Shown here: one piece after another, positions 47,412 through 59,042 of the stretch
Numbering within the stretch: position 1 is the first letter of the stretch
Layout: every line of letters begins with the position of its first letter
Assembly (NCBI GenBank): GCA_964030475.1
Contig: CAXIPT010000011.1
Location: 1,100,880 to 1,164,879 of the forward strand
DNA length: 64,000 nt
Source: Tethya wilhelma
Taxonomy: Eukaryota; Porifera; Demospongiae; Tethyida; Tethyidae
Direction: 5' to 3'
Translations under genes and position numbers: made by a program
The notes under the pieces: generated by a model
What the model saw: only the letters and a program-made list of their open reading frames with translations
Told to the model about the DNA's origin: nothing
Database searches by the model: none

Positions 47412-49803
47412 ACTGCCACAACGAGCATTCAGTAGACAATCATTTAGCATACGTGAGATGTCAATCACTTTCTTTAGCTGGCCCCTTTAGTTGAATAGAA
47501 TATTATAAAAATATAGACAAGTATGACTTTATAATGTAGGTGATTGTAAAACAAATGACACCTACAGTTTATCGTCAGATACTGGTTCATCACAGAAGGC
47601 TAGAAAATCCACATAGTTCATATCTATCTGCTCCTTTAGTTCTTTAATTTCTGCCTTCAATTGGCTAACCGTGTCATCTCTGGATGTAATACGTATGTGC
47701 ATGTTATAAATAACATTAACAAAAATCATCAACACACATAAGTATAGGCCTAGCAAGATTTTGCGACATAATTTTAAGCGTAATTGGATATTTCTAGCAT
47801 CAAGCACTTTTCTAGCATAATAGGTTAACTATTGTCCTTGATCTAGGAGGTGTGGCTTACATTTGATGTGCTAGCACTCTTTTGAGTGCTCAGAGAAGTT
47901 TCTGTCAGCTTTAGGGATTGCATGCAATTAGTAACCGTCATAGAGAGTCTCTGGGCAACTTTGAAGGTTTAACTTTGCTTTGCTAGATTTTAACGGTGAT
48001 AAATTAATATTTTGTATTGTGTCAATGGAGCAGGCGGCCCATTCCTACTATACGTACTACTGTACATATTAGCCCTCAAGGGACAAATTATGGTAGTTAA
48101 ACCTCAGTTCAGTCTAATACACTAGTATAGTGGGTGCATGGGATATAATATTGAATAAACCCGAGTGTGCATAGCGTTATATACTTGTCACACTCAAATT
48201 TCTATTGTCATACTGTTGCAGTAGTGAATATATACCTGCCCGAGTATGAATCAGTTAGTGTGTCAGCTTTACTTTTGGACCGTTGCACTCTAGTTTTTTC
48301 AGCAGCCTTTGACAAACCAGTCACCACCTTAGATCGTGGCCGTCGTAAGGAGTCCTCCACATCTTGCTCAAAAGTATTATCGACAACATCCTCCTCTAAA
48401 GTAGGTTTGGAGCCAGGCAGAAATGTAGGTGGATCCTATCAATATGGGATTAAATTTTAAAACTAGTTATTAAAGGAAATATATCAGACATGCATGACTC
48501 ATGAGTACATTCATGACAATTTCCACCAGAAAGCAAACATGCATGTGCACTTGCTGAGTCGTGAATCATGTGACCATATAATATAATATTATAATTAATT
48601 TTTAGGATTGATCACGCACGTCCACCTCTGATTCATGCTGAGTTGGCAAAGTCACACTCATATCGTACCTCCAGTGAGGCTCAGACATATAGCTAAGATA
48701 GTATCTCCGCTAGGCTTTAAAAAACAGCCTCAATTGAGTTGGTATAATGGTTATCAAATGTAGATGTGACTTACAGGTCCTAAGGAAGGGATTTTGACCA
48801 ACTGAGTCTCAAGGTACTGCATCTTACTAGCTTCCATAAAGTACTTCCTCAAACTACATGAACATGTATAATAGAGTGTCATATTAAATTAACTTTTTGG
48901 GAGGGATTTTTTTTGCACATCATTGATTGATCCTACGATTGGCACAAGTATACATGACATACATACATACCCATGATACTGGCGATAAAATCTTTCCCTG
49001 TGACCACACAAAGTTTCTTCTGGGAGATCTGTGTTATGGTGTTATAGGCACTTAATAACATACGCCATGACAGTATAATATGTACTACAAACATATCATG
49101 TGAATAGGTATGTACATGTACAATAATATAGTACTGACCAAAATGTAGAGCTTTCATAAGCTGAGAAATACTGTCGTATATAACAGTAGAATCCTGTCAT
49201 AAATAAAAATTGAGCAAAGAAAAGGTTATACACAAGATGTCATTATGTTCATGGCGAAATTATATTGACTTTCATCAAGTGTCACAAGCAGAAAGCAACA
49301 AAAAAATGTTTAGTTTGTCAAAAGCCTGTCAAATTTTCAAACATACATGCGGTGATGACGCGACTTACTCGGATGGCAGGAATCAAGGGAGCTAGTCTAC
49401 ACTGAATCTGTTCAGTAGAAGCTTCATGTTGAGAAGGATCTAGGTTCTTAAAGACTGCAGATACAATAAGCATTTCAAATCAGAACATGCAACAAAATTA
49501 ATAGTGATAAAATTATTTCCACGTATACATTCACTCAACAAATGTATCAGCATACAATGTACGTACCAGCAACATAGAAATGAAGCAGAGATGATTGAAC
49601 CTCAAACATATCCACACACAGTTGGAATCTACAATGTATGACACAGGTATGCAATTAATAATGTATGCACATGGTAATAAAGATGCATGTCATTCTGCAT
49701 GGCACAAACTTAAATGATATACTCACGCAGAATCCATATCTCCTGGTAATAAGTCTTTGAAAGTTTTCTCTTCAAATTTGAAACTACCAGGAATTTCAGG
49801 GTT
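47412..49803 (-). CDS. HIP1: HIP1/HIP1R-type ANTH-domain endocytic protein, partial
   Basis: Nine exons (minus): 49727-49803, 49567-49628, 49369-49454, 49139-49193, 48971-49028, 48775-48853, 48236-48435, 47566-47679 and 47412-47484, all in phase. They encode the second half of an ANTH domain and the following linker: FQLCVDMFEVQSSLLHFYVA, QCRLAPLIPAIRDS, LPEETLCGHRERFYRQYHGL, and LRKYFMEASKMQYLETQL running into KIPSLGPDPPTFLPG. These match the HIP1 pattern (QCRLAPLIQVI, LQGHRDRF, PPNFL). A coiled-coil start follows (TVSQLKAEIKELKEQID). HIP1 proteins bind phosphoinositides, clathrin and actin in endocytosis. The start of the ANTH domain and the C-terminal I/LWEQ actin-binding domain are not in the window. 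The 5' end stops near the adapter at 50406. Confidence 0.85.
47870..48065. repeat. Partial copy of the interspersed repeat
   Basis: Blocks GAGTGCTCAGAGAAGTTTCTG, CAACTTTGAAGGTTTAA and GGCCCATTCCTACTATACGT match 46880-47235; lies in an intron of the HIP1-like gene. Confidence 0.65.
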
Positions 49804-50305
49804 CTAAACAAAAGCGAACATATAATAATTACTCGAGTAAAAAAAGGTCCGTGGAAATCCTCAGTTGCACAGTTTACCATATAAGTACCGTGGTTTTGCG
49901 CACATGCAAAATTGCCAAATACCAACAAGTCGCAGTTTTTGTGCCAGCCCGGTTTTTGGAGTGAAACCACAGTTTTCGGCAATTATTTCACAGCTTTCAT
50001 GATGATAAAAGACAAGACTAAGCTATACAGCTCTTCTAGGCTAGATTCAAGCCATGCACGCTAAGTTTGCTGATTCACAGACATACAGAAATTATTTTGG
50101 CTAGATACGTACACTGCTACAACAGTGCTTATTTCTTGCATTACATGCTTCAAAAAGCTTATTTTGGCATACCGTAGTCCAAAATGAAATCTTTGACAAG
50201 GAAAAACAGCTAAACTGTACTTACAAATGCTATATATACCACGAGGCTAAAATTGACTCCACTTATTCGCCGTGTCAGCAGCTTGTCTATAGCTCAGGCA
50301 TTTTA

Positions 50306-50405
50306 ACAAGTAGTAAAAATTTCAAAAAAATAAGCAGTGTAGGAATGGGCAGTGCATTAAAAAGTTTTGGAACAAGGAATGGTCCCAATTTCGGCACATG
50401 TATCT
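50306..50405. mobile_element. Family F copy cut off at the adapter
   Basis: It starts AACAAGTAGTAAAAATTTC as in other copies and runs to GGCACATG. The second arm is missing: the sequence changes within six bases of the adapter. Confidence 0.8.
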
Positions 50406-50436
50406 TCGTCGGCAGCGTCAGATGTGTATAAGAGAC
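50406..50436 (+). other. Embedded Nextera (Tn5) transposase adapter
   Basis: TCGTCGGCAGCGTC (50406-50419) plus AGATGTGTATAAGAGAC (50420-50436) is 31 contiguous bases of the Illumina Nextera read-1 adapter; only the final AG differs. Its reverse translation gives LLYTSDAADE, a known adapter-contamination peptide. This is laboratory sequence and marks a chimeric join. Confidence 0.97.
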
Positions 50437-51744
50437 GTACGCTTGCATCTATGTCCCATGCTTGCATAGTTGCACAGTGTATACAGCTACCATGTATGGC
50501 AGCACTTGTCTCGTTGCTTATGAACACAATATTCATACATGCATATTCATAGCCAGTTAGGGTGGCAGGCATTGAGAGCGTGACAGACAGACAGACCTCA
50601 TAAAGGTATGAATGTTCTAACAGAAAAGCTTGATACTGGTCAGCAGTGAAACACATGATAGGCACTAATTGGAAATGAATACTTACAAACACACATCATG
50701 AATAGCACATAAACAGAGGACTATATTGTGAAGTGCTAGCACACTCCTCCCCATGCATGCTCAACATGTGATGTGTATAAACTTACACACAAGGTACACT
50801 ACCCTAAGCCAGACATGTGATGTGGGATCATTATATTCACTTGTGGAATGTCAGCAGCACCAGTAACAATAGACATGTGGACTTTACCCTATTATACACT
50901 GTGTATACAGCTGCATACATGCACTACTGGTTAGAGACATGCTCAGTCACCTTTATAACATTCCAAAATCGCTCAAAAGTTCAATCACAATTATACACTT
51001 GGCAGGTTCCTATCAAATATAGGCTAGCTACTTTAGGGAATACAGTATAACTCCTATGAACTTGAATCTACTTTATTTATCTCTATATAAACTGTCCCAC
51101 TAAACAGTTGGGTTCTAAGAATGGTGTGTGACACATTGAAAGTGTATACACTTCTCAAAAGTGCACAATATTATTATCTGCCAATGTCTGTCAGCTACCA
51201 AAACAGACAGAGCAAGTATATGTCATGCAACATATGCAAGTTTAGTGTTAAGTTCAACAATGAACTTATCTCTCAGAGTCAAATATGAAAACACTAGTGG
51301 GCTCCCACGAAAGAGAAAACATTCACTATGTACAAATCAGTCAAGTTTATTTACTCACTTACAGCAGTCTATCCCAAAACTAGCAAAGCTCTTTTCAAGT
51401 ACCACCTACTGTGCCTACTGCCAGGCAGTAAGAAATGATCATTGCTATACTAACAGCTTTAAAGTAAGCATGTAGGTTTACTTTCTACAACCAAAAAAAA
51501 ACAACATAATTCTGCAAATATTCCCACTTGTACATACACTGAATAGCCTTGTTGCTAGGCCTTCACTACCACTGTGTGTATATTATGTTTTAATTTCGTT
51601 TGTAAATATCACAGGTTGCTAATGACACTACATGATGCACACAAGCACGTAAGTTACAAGCACGTGAATAGAAAGTTATCGTGTCAAAGTCGATGTCTAT
51701 CATGAAAGCTATCATGTCACAGATGTAATAATTTTTGTTCTTAC
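50437..51744. other. Sequence between the adapter and SLC4 exon 3
   Basis: I find no HIP1 or SLC4 exon here. The expected next SLC4 exon (conserved around ARWLKFEEDVE in relatives) is missing, as would be the case if the join removed it. Confidence 0.5.
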
Positions 51745-51883
51745 GTGTCATTTTCGTTGTATTTGAGTTCCCCCAGCTCGCTGAAGATGGTGTGGGTGCA
51801 AGGTTCGTGTGAGGGGTGGTCTGTCTCGTCTTCACCCAAGATGAATTTGACACGATCGCAGGGATCACAGGGAGTGACAGGCT

Positions 51884-51940
<57 letters not shown>

Positions 51941-52633
51941 TGAGAGTGTGGATGGAATTAATAACATACATGTTGCAAATATAAAAGTAAAACTATGTCA
52001 TGTACAGTAGATGGGGAAATTTCTTGCTGAAAATATTTTAGGTGTACATTCTCATTACCTTTCTAAACCTATCAAAAGTACTTTTTCTTTATACAAACAA
52101 TGAAAATGTCTCAATCCATGGTACATATGATGATGTGTGTGTGCACTATAGCTACAACAACAGAGCCACACCCTTACTCTCCCATCACTCACCTAGTATC
52201 ACTGGTGGTACATTCAGTTCGGGCGGTGTTGCCGTTTTACTATTGGGCAGACTCAGAGACTTGTGGAACTTTGTGTGACTCCTTCTATCGAACCTCACTC
52301 GACCTCCAGGCTCACTCACAGAATCAGGCTCCACCCCTTGCCCCTCCTCTGGACCCACCTCTTCCACTTCCCTCGGCTCCACTGCTTGTAGCATCACGTT
52401 ACCATCGCTATGACGACCGTGACCGTTGCCATGGCGACTTCGACCGTTGTGACCGTGTTGGAGCGAAGAGTTGCTATTACTGTGACGCTTTTTGTGACGA
52501 TGTTTATGTTTGTAAGGGACGTGGACCGCCACATAGACATTGCGATGGCCTGGAGTAGCAACAGAGATCAGATGGACAATGTCAATAGAGGGAGAAATGA
52601 TAGACAAGCAATGAAACAAAGATGTATAGAGAT

Positions 52634-52714
<81 letters not shown>

Positions 52715-55444
52715 TTCTATGAGTTTGAAAATAATAGGAGAAATTATCCTTTATTAAGGTACTACAAAGCTGATTATTTTCTTGTTATACAAATGAAAAA
52801 TTAATGTTGAAAGATACACAAGTTTATGTTATAGGTAGAATGGCTTCACAAACAATAATGAACTTGAAGTAAAAAAAAAACAGTAAGCCTACATAGTTGT
52901 GTACATCTATACACACACAGTGCAAACATTGTACACATATTTTAAACAGAACTTAGCAGGAATTGTAGTCAAGGGGGGCTAGAACCCAGTGATGTGAAAA
53001 ACTATACAAGAATAAGTTCCTCAATATGTATAGGAAGCGTATACTACGATAAAGGAAGGAGTGTAGGCAGAAGAGGAAATAGTTTATTACCAACAGGAAC
53101 TCTATGTTATGATACACCATCTCATCTCATCCTCCTTAAAACAACACACACGTCATGTACCTGGTAACACAATACTTCAATGGTTCAATAGATTCCCAAA
53201 CTGTACACTATCGCTAGACATATACATGCATGCGTCCGTGCATGATCAAGGTCTGTTTTTGTTACAGTTGATGAGCTCAAAAATGTAACCATATACTTAC
53301 AGAGGTACAGCACACACACAAAAACACACAGGCTGTAGTAGCCACATCAGACAGTGAACAATAGAACACACACACACACACACAATAAAACCATGTGACT
53401 GGTTCTCGGTGTTTGCCCATTCAAGCTCAACAAGAGCACTAGCCTTGATCATAGCTGCAGAGCTTTATCTTTTGTCTTCGCCGTGCGAGTGTGTATGTGT
53501 TCTCCGTTCACAATATATATATATTACATATGTGTTAGTGTAGGTTAGCAATAGCACCATTTCCAGAGAACAAAGCTACAAAAAAACAATACTAGTTATG
53601 AGGATTGAAATGCCAGAAACTGATCACCACACATACACATAAACAGTTGTTTTATCAATCCTTTGGAGACGATATTTTTTTCAGCTTTACTGCAAATATA
53701 CTTAGAACTTCCATCTTCTACAGATTTACACTGCAAGTGAATAAGTCTATCCTTGTGGCTGCTTGTTCGGGCACTTAAGTGACCTATAGCAACAGGCATT
53801 GAGCATTGGCTGGTCTGAAAGCCTAATGTTGGCATGTACGCAGGATCAAACTAATTGAAACTATTGAAAATCACCCTAGATACCCAAATTGGCATTTGGA
53901 ACACAAACAAACACATAAAAAATACACGCACACGCACACACACACACACACAGACATACACACATCCATCCAATAGTATGTCTCAACAGTGGCAGGAAAG
54001 CTTTTCGTCACAGATGTAACATGATAGGCTTAAGTGCATTAAAACTACAGTCGGTGCGATTGAATATTGTCAGCAAAGACAACCAACAGTTGCAAAACCA
54101 GCACACCCTTTTCCGTCTGTTCAACAAACAAATACCATCTAAAATAACAGGCAATGAATGAAAAACATGAATAAATGGTATATGTGCAGAGTTATGCTAT
54201 AGTTGTGGATCCATTTGCAATTCACGTACTTCAAAAGACCTGATCTTAGCTACCGAAATATCGCACAAAGGGCCTATAATTAGAACAAATTAAGTGATTA
54301 GTAGGCACTAGATTAAAAGTATGAAAGCAACCGAACCAAAGCACGTAGACAGATAGAATCCAACCACTTAGAGTACATTTTACTTCAAACGAAATATCGA
54401 ACGACATACCTACAATTGGAACACTCTTTAACATACAATAATTGCGGTATACGTCAACCACCTGACCATCTAGACAGTGTACATATGTAACTAAACACAT
54501 AAAGTTCAATACAGTAATGTACAACAGGTGTACAGATGGAATAGGGCTACAGTAATACATACTGCCTAAGCAATAAAGAATTTGCACTAATTTGTACCAT
54601 TCTTGCTTCTATAGACAACTTACAGCAAACTGGTTTTAGTTGACAGCATTAGGGACAGCTATAATTTTGTTACAGAATTTCTTCATCAATTATGGCTGCG
54701 GAGAAATTAAATCTACCATAGAACTAAAGATAAGTCGACCAGCTATGGACTAAGAGTGGGAAAATGTTGTTTTGGAGGTCTGAAAAGAAGATGGGCGTGT
54801 TTTGTCTGCGAGTGACACTGTCTAGTATGCAGGGGAGTATCAATGGATATACAACACCGTGGTTTCAACGGTATGTCTATGGGTTAAATGTACTTTATAT
54901 TCCCAGCTCACAAAGGGAGAGGTTACGCGACAGATAGTATCAAAGGAGAGAGTGTTTTTACGTTAATCGCGTGAAAAAACATCTGTAAACAGGATAAAGG
55001 TCACTGGTCAGGTACACACATGTACACTCTACCGTGACCGAATACTTCAAAGTTAACAAGTGCCCAAATAATTATGGTGTAAACTAGCGGGAAAAAAACA
55101 AACCTGTGACTCTTAATTTTTGCTAAATAGTATAAGATACATCTATAAAACGTTAAAACACACAATTTCACACAAACTGCATATAATTCTATATAAATAT
55201 CCCATGCATGTACACACCCACCCTACACACAAACTTAAACCCAAGCGAACAAGACCTCGTTTAGCTTACTTTGAAAGTCCCTTTCGTCGTATCCAGGCAC
55301 CGTGGTGTCTCTGTAGGAAGAAGGGTCGAGCATGCGAGACTGAGGAACGAAATCAACCTCCGGGTCTTTGACGACAGACGACTGAAACACGGACACTTCT
55401 GGTTCGTTCGCCGTCATTTTCACCTCCTCTAAGTCTCTAGGCAC
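51745..55444 (-). CDS. SLC4: SLC4-type transporter, N-terminal cytoplasmic exons
   Basis: Exons (minus) 55270-55444, 52193-52549 and 51745-51883, in phase. The start at 55444 gives MPRDLEEVKMTANEPEVSVF; the internal Met ten codons on is an alternative. Exon 2 opens with HRNVYVAVHVPYKHKHRHKK, matching the GHRTLYVGV plus His/Arg-rich run of Na+/HCO3- cotransporters, then a Pro/Glu-rich stretch. Exon 3 has RVKFILGEDETDHPSHEP and TIFSELGEL, matching the family RVQFILG...HELFTEL block. Together these are the first ~220 residues of the regulatory domain. The rest of that domain is not found before the adapter. The acceptor of exon 3 follows a CT repeat. Confidence 0.85.
51886..51932. repeat. (GA)n tract against SLC4 exon 3 acceptor
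   Basis: Minus-strand CT run ending CTCTCAG at 51884. Confidence 0.9.
52638..52711. repeat. (GA)n microsatellite
   Basis: Pure GA tract in the SLC4 intron between exons 1 and 2. The remaining intron (52712-55269) shows short CA runs (e.g. ~53367, ~53935) and no other exon I can support. Confidence 0.9.
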
Positions 55445-55760
55445 TATTTGTTCAGTTTGTGTTATCTACTAGCTGCGTCCATAACGATAAAAAGAGAAAC
55501 TGTTAGAGATACTTTCACTGATGTGGTTTCAATGGACTGTGGGTTTTTCTGCAAGCTGTACGTGTTTAATTAGCGCGGCTTCACATGACACAATCCGATT
55601 GGTCAACCACATTGCTGGCGGGAATTTGAGTTTATTTTCCCGCCAAGACCACGTGGTTGAGTTGTTTACTTTTAGACAAGACACCAAACCAATGAAACTC
55701 CACTGGGCAAAGCACGTGTTTGAGAAGATTCAAAGTCACCTCAGCTCGTAAAGAACACAG
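55445..55760 (+). promoter_or_regulatory. Divergent promoter region with paired E2F-like sites
   Basis: Between the SLC4 start (minus) and the plus-strand gene at 56029. GGCGGGAA (~55617) and TTTCCCGCC (~55637) form two facing E2F-type sites near a CCAAT-like ATTGG and CACGTGGTT. A donor ACACAG|GTACAT near 55760 could end a 5' UTR exon of the plus-strand gene. Confidence 0.45.
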
Positions 55761-56028
55761 GTACATTTCATGTTGTAAGTATGTCCCATCCCTAGCCAGC
55801 AGGCTACTGTAATAAGCTAGACAACCTAGCAAGCTGGTGTAAATAGTTTATTCATGGTAATGGTCGAAATTCTGTAGATTTGAAATTTCTGTCTCTTTGG
55901 TTTCCAAACTGGTTCTGCTAGACACAGGTTACCTCGTGTTCTCCTTCAAAAAAAACAAGGTCAGATAATTTACCATTATAAACCTTTTGAAATTGTTACT
56001 CTTTTGATGTGGATTTTATACAGAGTGA

Positions 56029-56342
56029 ATGATGCCAAAGAAAAAGATGAGCAAAAGCAAAGTTAGCAAACGGTACAAATCTGACGTTCACTTTCGCCCT
56101 CCTAAGCTAGAAGAGAGCCTTGTTTCTCCTTGGCAGACTAAATGTGTGACAGGCCACAGCAACAATGCTCGTTTATCACAAGAAGAAAGAGACCATACGG
56201 CAACAGGTAACTACATGGTGTCATTCTGCTGCCTGGTGGTGTGTGTCACTACTGCCCGCTGTTTGAATATGTATATTTGTTTGTTTTTGTAGGAGTTATG
56301 ACATTTGATGGATTGGATGTGCAAATACAGCGACATGATTGA
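56029..56342 (+). CDS. Orphan 2-exon gene, 75 aa, basic
   Basis: Exons 56029-56206 and 56293-56342 join in phase (donor CAACAG|GTAACT, acceptor TTTTTGTAG), 228 nt. The protein starts MMPKKKMSKSKVSKRYKSDV, a strongly basic N-terminus that could act as a nuclear-localisation signal, then has FRPPKLEESLVSPWQ. It ends GVMTFDGLDVQIQRHD. An in-frame TGA just upstream and an acceptor (TTATACAG at ~56021) make the ATG firm. Not recognised. The E2F-like promoter sites suggest, but do not prove, cell-cycle expression. Confidence 0.5.
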
Positions 56343-56982
56343 TCACTATATGGGGCTGAAGTAGAATAGCTCTGTTTGGATTATTAATTGGAATTATTAT
56401 TGTATCTAGCATTGATAACTAAAATAATGTGTGAATTGCTGTAAAATTGTGTGCTTTGAATTTGCTCTTTGTGAAGTTTAAGTTGGCACTGCTATTACGT
56501 ATCACTGGAAAACAGTACGAAAGCAAAACGTTATCTGTTTATGACTGGGCCTTAATTGGAATGAGTCCTGTCATGTGATGAATAATTAGAGTGGACCGCA
56601 CCCGAAGTTGTGCGACCAAGAAAGAAAACAATGTAAAGCGGCAGCTCTGGCTCTCTAGCCAGAGCAACATCTTTGAATTTAAGGAAAATCTACATACTAC
56701 AACCTAGAGCACAGGTAGGTCAAGTTTCATTCATTGTTTGTTGTCAGTGTGACCACTGGGCAGTGATGTTTACCAAACATGACATGATGTAGCTTTTATG
56801 GGGCTTCTCTCTTTCTGTAGTATCAACATTCTTCCAGAGAACCACTCAAATAAGCATTCTGCTCAAAAAAAATCTGTGAGAACTGCCAAAATTTGATATA
56901 TGCTCCAAACTTACTAAAAAGCTTCTCTCACCCCTCAGTGTCATATAATTTGTAACCCAGCTTTTTTCCAATTTCATAAATT

Positions 56983-57900
56983 ATGACACCAACAACAGCA
57001 ATTTCTAGTTTTCGTCTTCATCAAGGATCTCCTAACCATGACAAAACTGGTGCTAGAGAGCCTTTCGATTATTCCTATAGATCCACGGAACACTTTCAGC
57101 CACTGAGGACGAAAGAGGAAGGATCCCTTTCCCAAGGTCCCGGTCTCACCCGCGGCACCCCCCACTGGGATCCAGGTGAAACGACTGCGGACCAACCTTT
57201 GAAGAAAGCTTACACTGTAGCCAAACCGCCTAGCACTACAGTTGATAGTCCTCAAGTGGAGATGCTTGACTCCACATCCTTAACGACAGAATATCAACAT
57301 CCAGAGTCCCAAGGGGCTGTTGATAATACCAAAGAAATCAACCTCCCTGTTCAGCTTCGAACAGAAGAGAAAGAAGATGTCACTGGTACACGGCCACTTA
57401 CTGCTATCCCCTCAGATAGTCACACAAAGTCCTCTCTACCATCGGCCAGTATTGTCGAAACGAAATCATCCTCGATTTCTGAGAATAGACAGTACGATCG
57501 TACACTGTTGCTACAAACAACCTCTGGCAAAGATCATGACGGCAAATCTTGTTTTGAGTCTGATCCGAGCACCTCCAAACCTACTGATGATCAATTGGTA
57601 TGTTTTGATGACCCTCTTAACACTGATTTTGAAGAAGAAGACATACCTTCGTATACTTCTCAGTGCTTTGAGACAACACCCGAGAGTTACAGCAACGTGT
57701 TCACGCCTTGCACGTGTACCGATGACAAAGACCTAACAGGCAAAGCTTGTTTTGTATCTGGTCTGAGCTCTACCATTTTCATTGCTGGTTTTAGCCAAAC
57801 TGCTGACTCGGCTTCTAATACTTCTTTTTCGGAATCTTTGGATGAAAAAGAATACATGGGTCTGCAGCCAGTAGTGAAAGTTTTCCCTTATAACATGTAA
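56983..57900 (+). CDS. Orphan disordered protein, 305 aa, single coding exon
   Basis: The open frame begins at the first ATG after an in-frame TAA. Upstream a likely 5' UTR intron spans 56715-56820 (AGCACAG|GTAGGT to TTTCTGTAG). The protein is rich in Ser, Thr, Asp, Glu and Pro with no membrane segment or globular domain, so it is probably intrinsically disordered. Two related segments, GKDHDGKSCFES (~181) and DKDLTGKACFVS (~246), suggest a short linear motif used twice. A polyadenylation-like ATTAAA lies at ~57917. Family not recognised. Confidence 0.6.
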   Translation: MTPTTAISSFRLHQGSPNHDKTGAREPFDYSYRSTEHFQPLRTKEEGSLSQGPGLTRGTPHWDPGETTADQPLKKAYTVAKPPSTTVDSPQVEMLDSTSLTTEYQHPESQGAVDNTKEINLPVQLRTEEKEDVTGTRPLTAIPSDSHTKSSLPSASIVETKSSSISENRQYDRTLLLQTTSGKDHDGKSCFESDPSTSKPTDDQLVCFDDPLNTDFEEEDIPSYTSQCFETTPESYSNVFTPCTCTDDKDLTGKACFVSGLSSTIFIAGFSQTADSASNTSFSESLDEKEYMGLQPVVKVFPYNM

Positions 57901-58370
57901 CTTTTTATTGGATATTCTATTAAAAACATGATGTATGTATATACTATTTTTGTATCCCCTTCCCTGATTTGTAATTTTGTATTATTGTGGTGACACAATG
58001 TGTACATTGTACAATTTGTGTGGCGATTTCCTTTATAATAATTAATTTTGTACTAGTACTAATTAGTACTAGTAGTAATTTTGTACTAATTTTGTATTAT
58101 TGTTAGTTTGCACTCACATTATTATAAGAACTTTTGCGTTGTTTGTTACGTAGATTTAACATACCACTGTGTATACACTTATATATTTCTTATGGTAGTA
58201 ACTCAACTTGGTGTTTTATTATTTTTTGTATTATGTGAGACTATACAATATAATAATTATAATAACTATGTGTATATAGTGTGTATACGTATTGAGTTTG
58301 AATAATATGAAATGAAAAGTCAAACAAAATTAAGTGGCAAAATTAAAGCATGACTCACAAATCGCAACAG
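57901..58370. other. AT-rich intergenic stretch
   Basis: Short TTTGTACTA/AATTAGTACTAG repeats; no exon. Confidence 0.5.
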
Positions 58371-58919
58371 CTAGTTCTCTAAGAAGGATATAATGTCAGT
58401 TAATCTCTGCAATCTCTCTTGGTGCTCCTGTAGAGCTGCACCTTCAAGAGCTGTAATAACATACATGGACACATACAATGAAGAGAAAAGGAATGATCAA
58501 ACATATACTAGGGCACAATGTGGCTAAAGTTTATTTGGGCTCAGCTGAATCAAGGAAGTAGATCAATCTATTGAGCTACACCCATTTTTCACTCCACTAT
58601 GACTTTCGACTTAGAAGATACAAAAAAAGACAGATTAGCTCTGTTGTAGTCACAATAAGGTAAGGGACACAAAAGGAAAATTTCAACTGGTAAAGGGTAA
58701 TTAGGCACTAATTGAGTGCATGTTCCCATTAACAGTGCTTGAAAATTGAAATTGGTCAAATGCGGTAAAGCTATAGTGAAAAAACAATATAGGCTCAAGC
58801 GAACGTGAATAGACTTCACTAATTATAATACTATATACACTCACTAACACCTACCTTGAGGAGGCTTTGGTTTAAAAACTTTATTCTGGCTATCAAACTC
58901 CCACTCCTTCTCTGTGGCC

Positions 58920-58956
<37 letters not shown>

Positions 58957-58992
58957 GTGTGTGTGTGTGTGTGAGTGAGAGAGAGAGAGAGA

Positions 58993-59042
<50 letters not shown>

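Noticed and set aside
41446..49803. Claiming a genuine ANTH-SLC4 fusion protein
   Set aside because: The block is bounded by an adapter and an N, and parts of both genes are missing, so assembly error is the simpler explanation.
50357..50692. 111-aa minus-strand ORF
   Set aside because: It runs through the Nextera adapter (LLYTSDAADE), so it is artefactual.
51745..51984. Arg-Glu and Ser-Leu repeat ORFs
   Set aside because: Products of (GA)n tracts next to splice sites, not proteins; likewise 45504-45695, 52622-52757 and 58831-59058.
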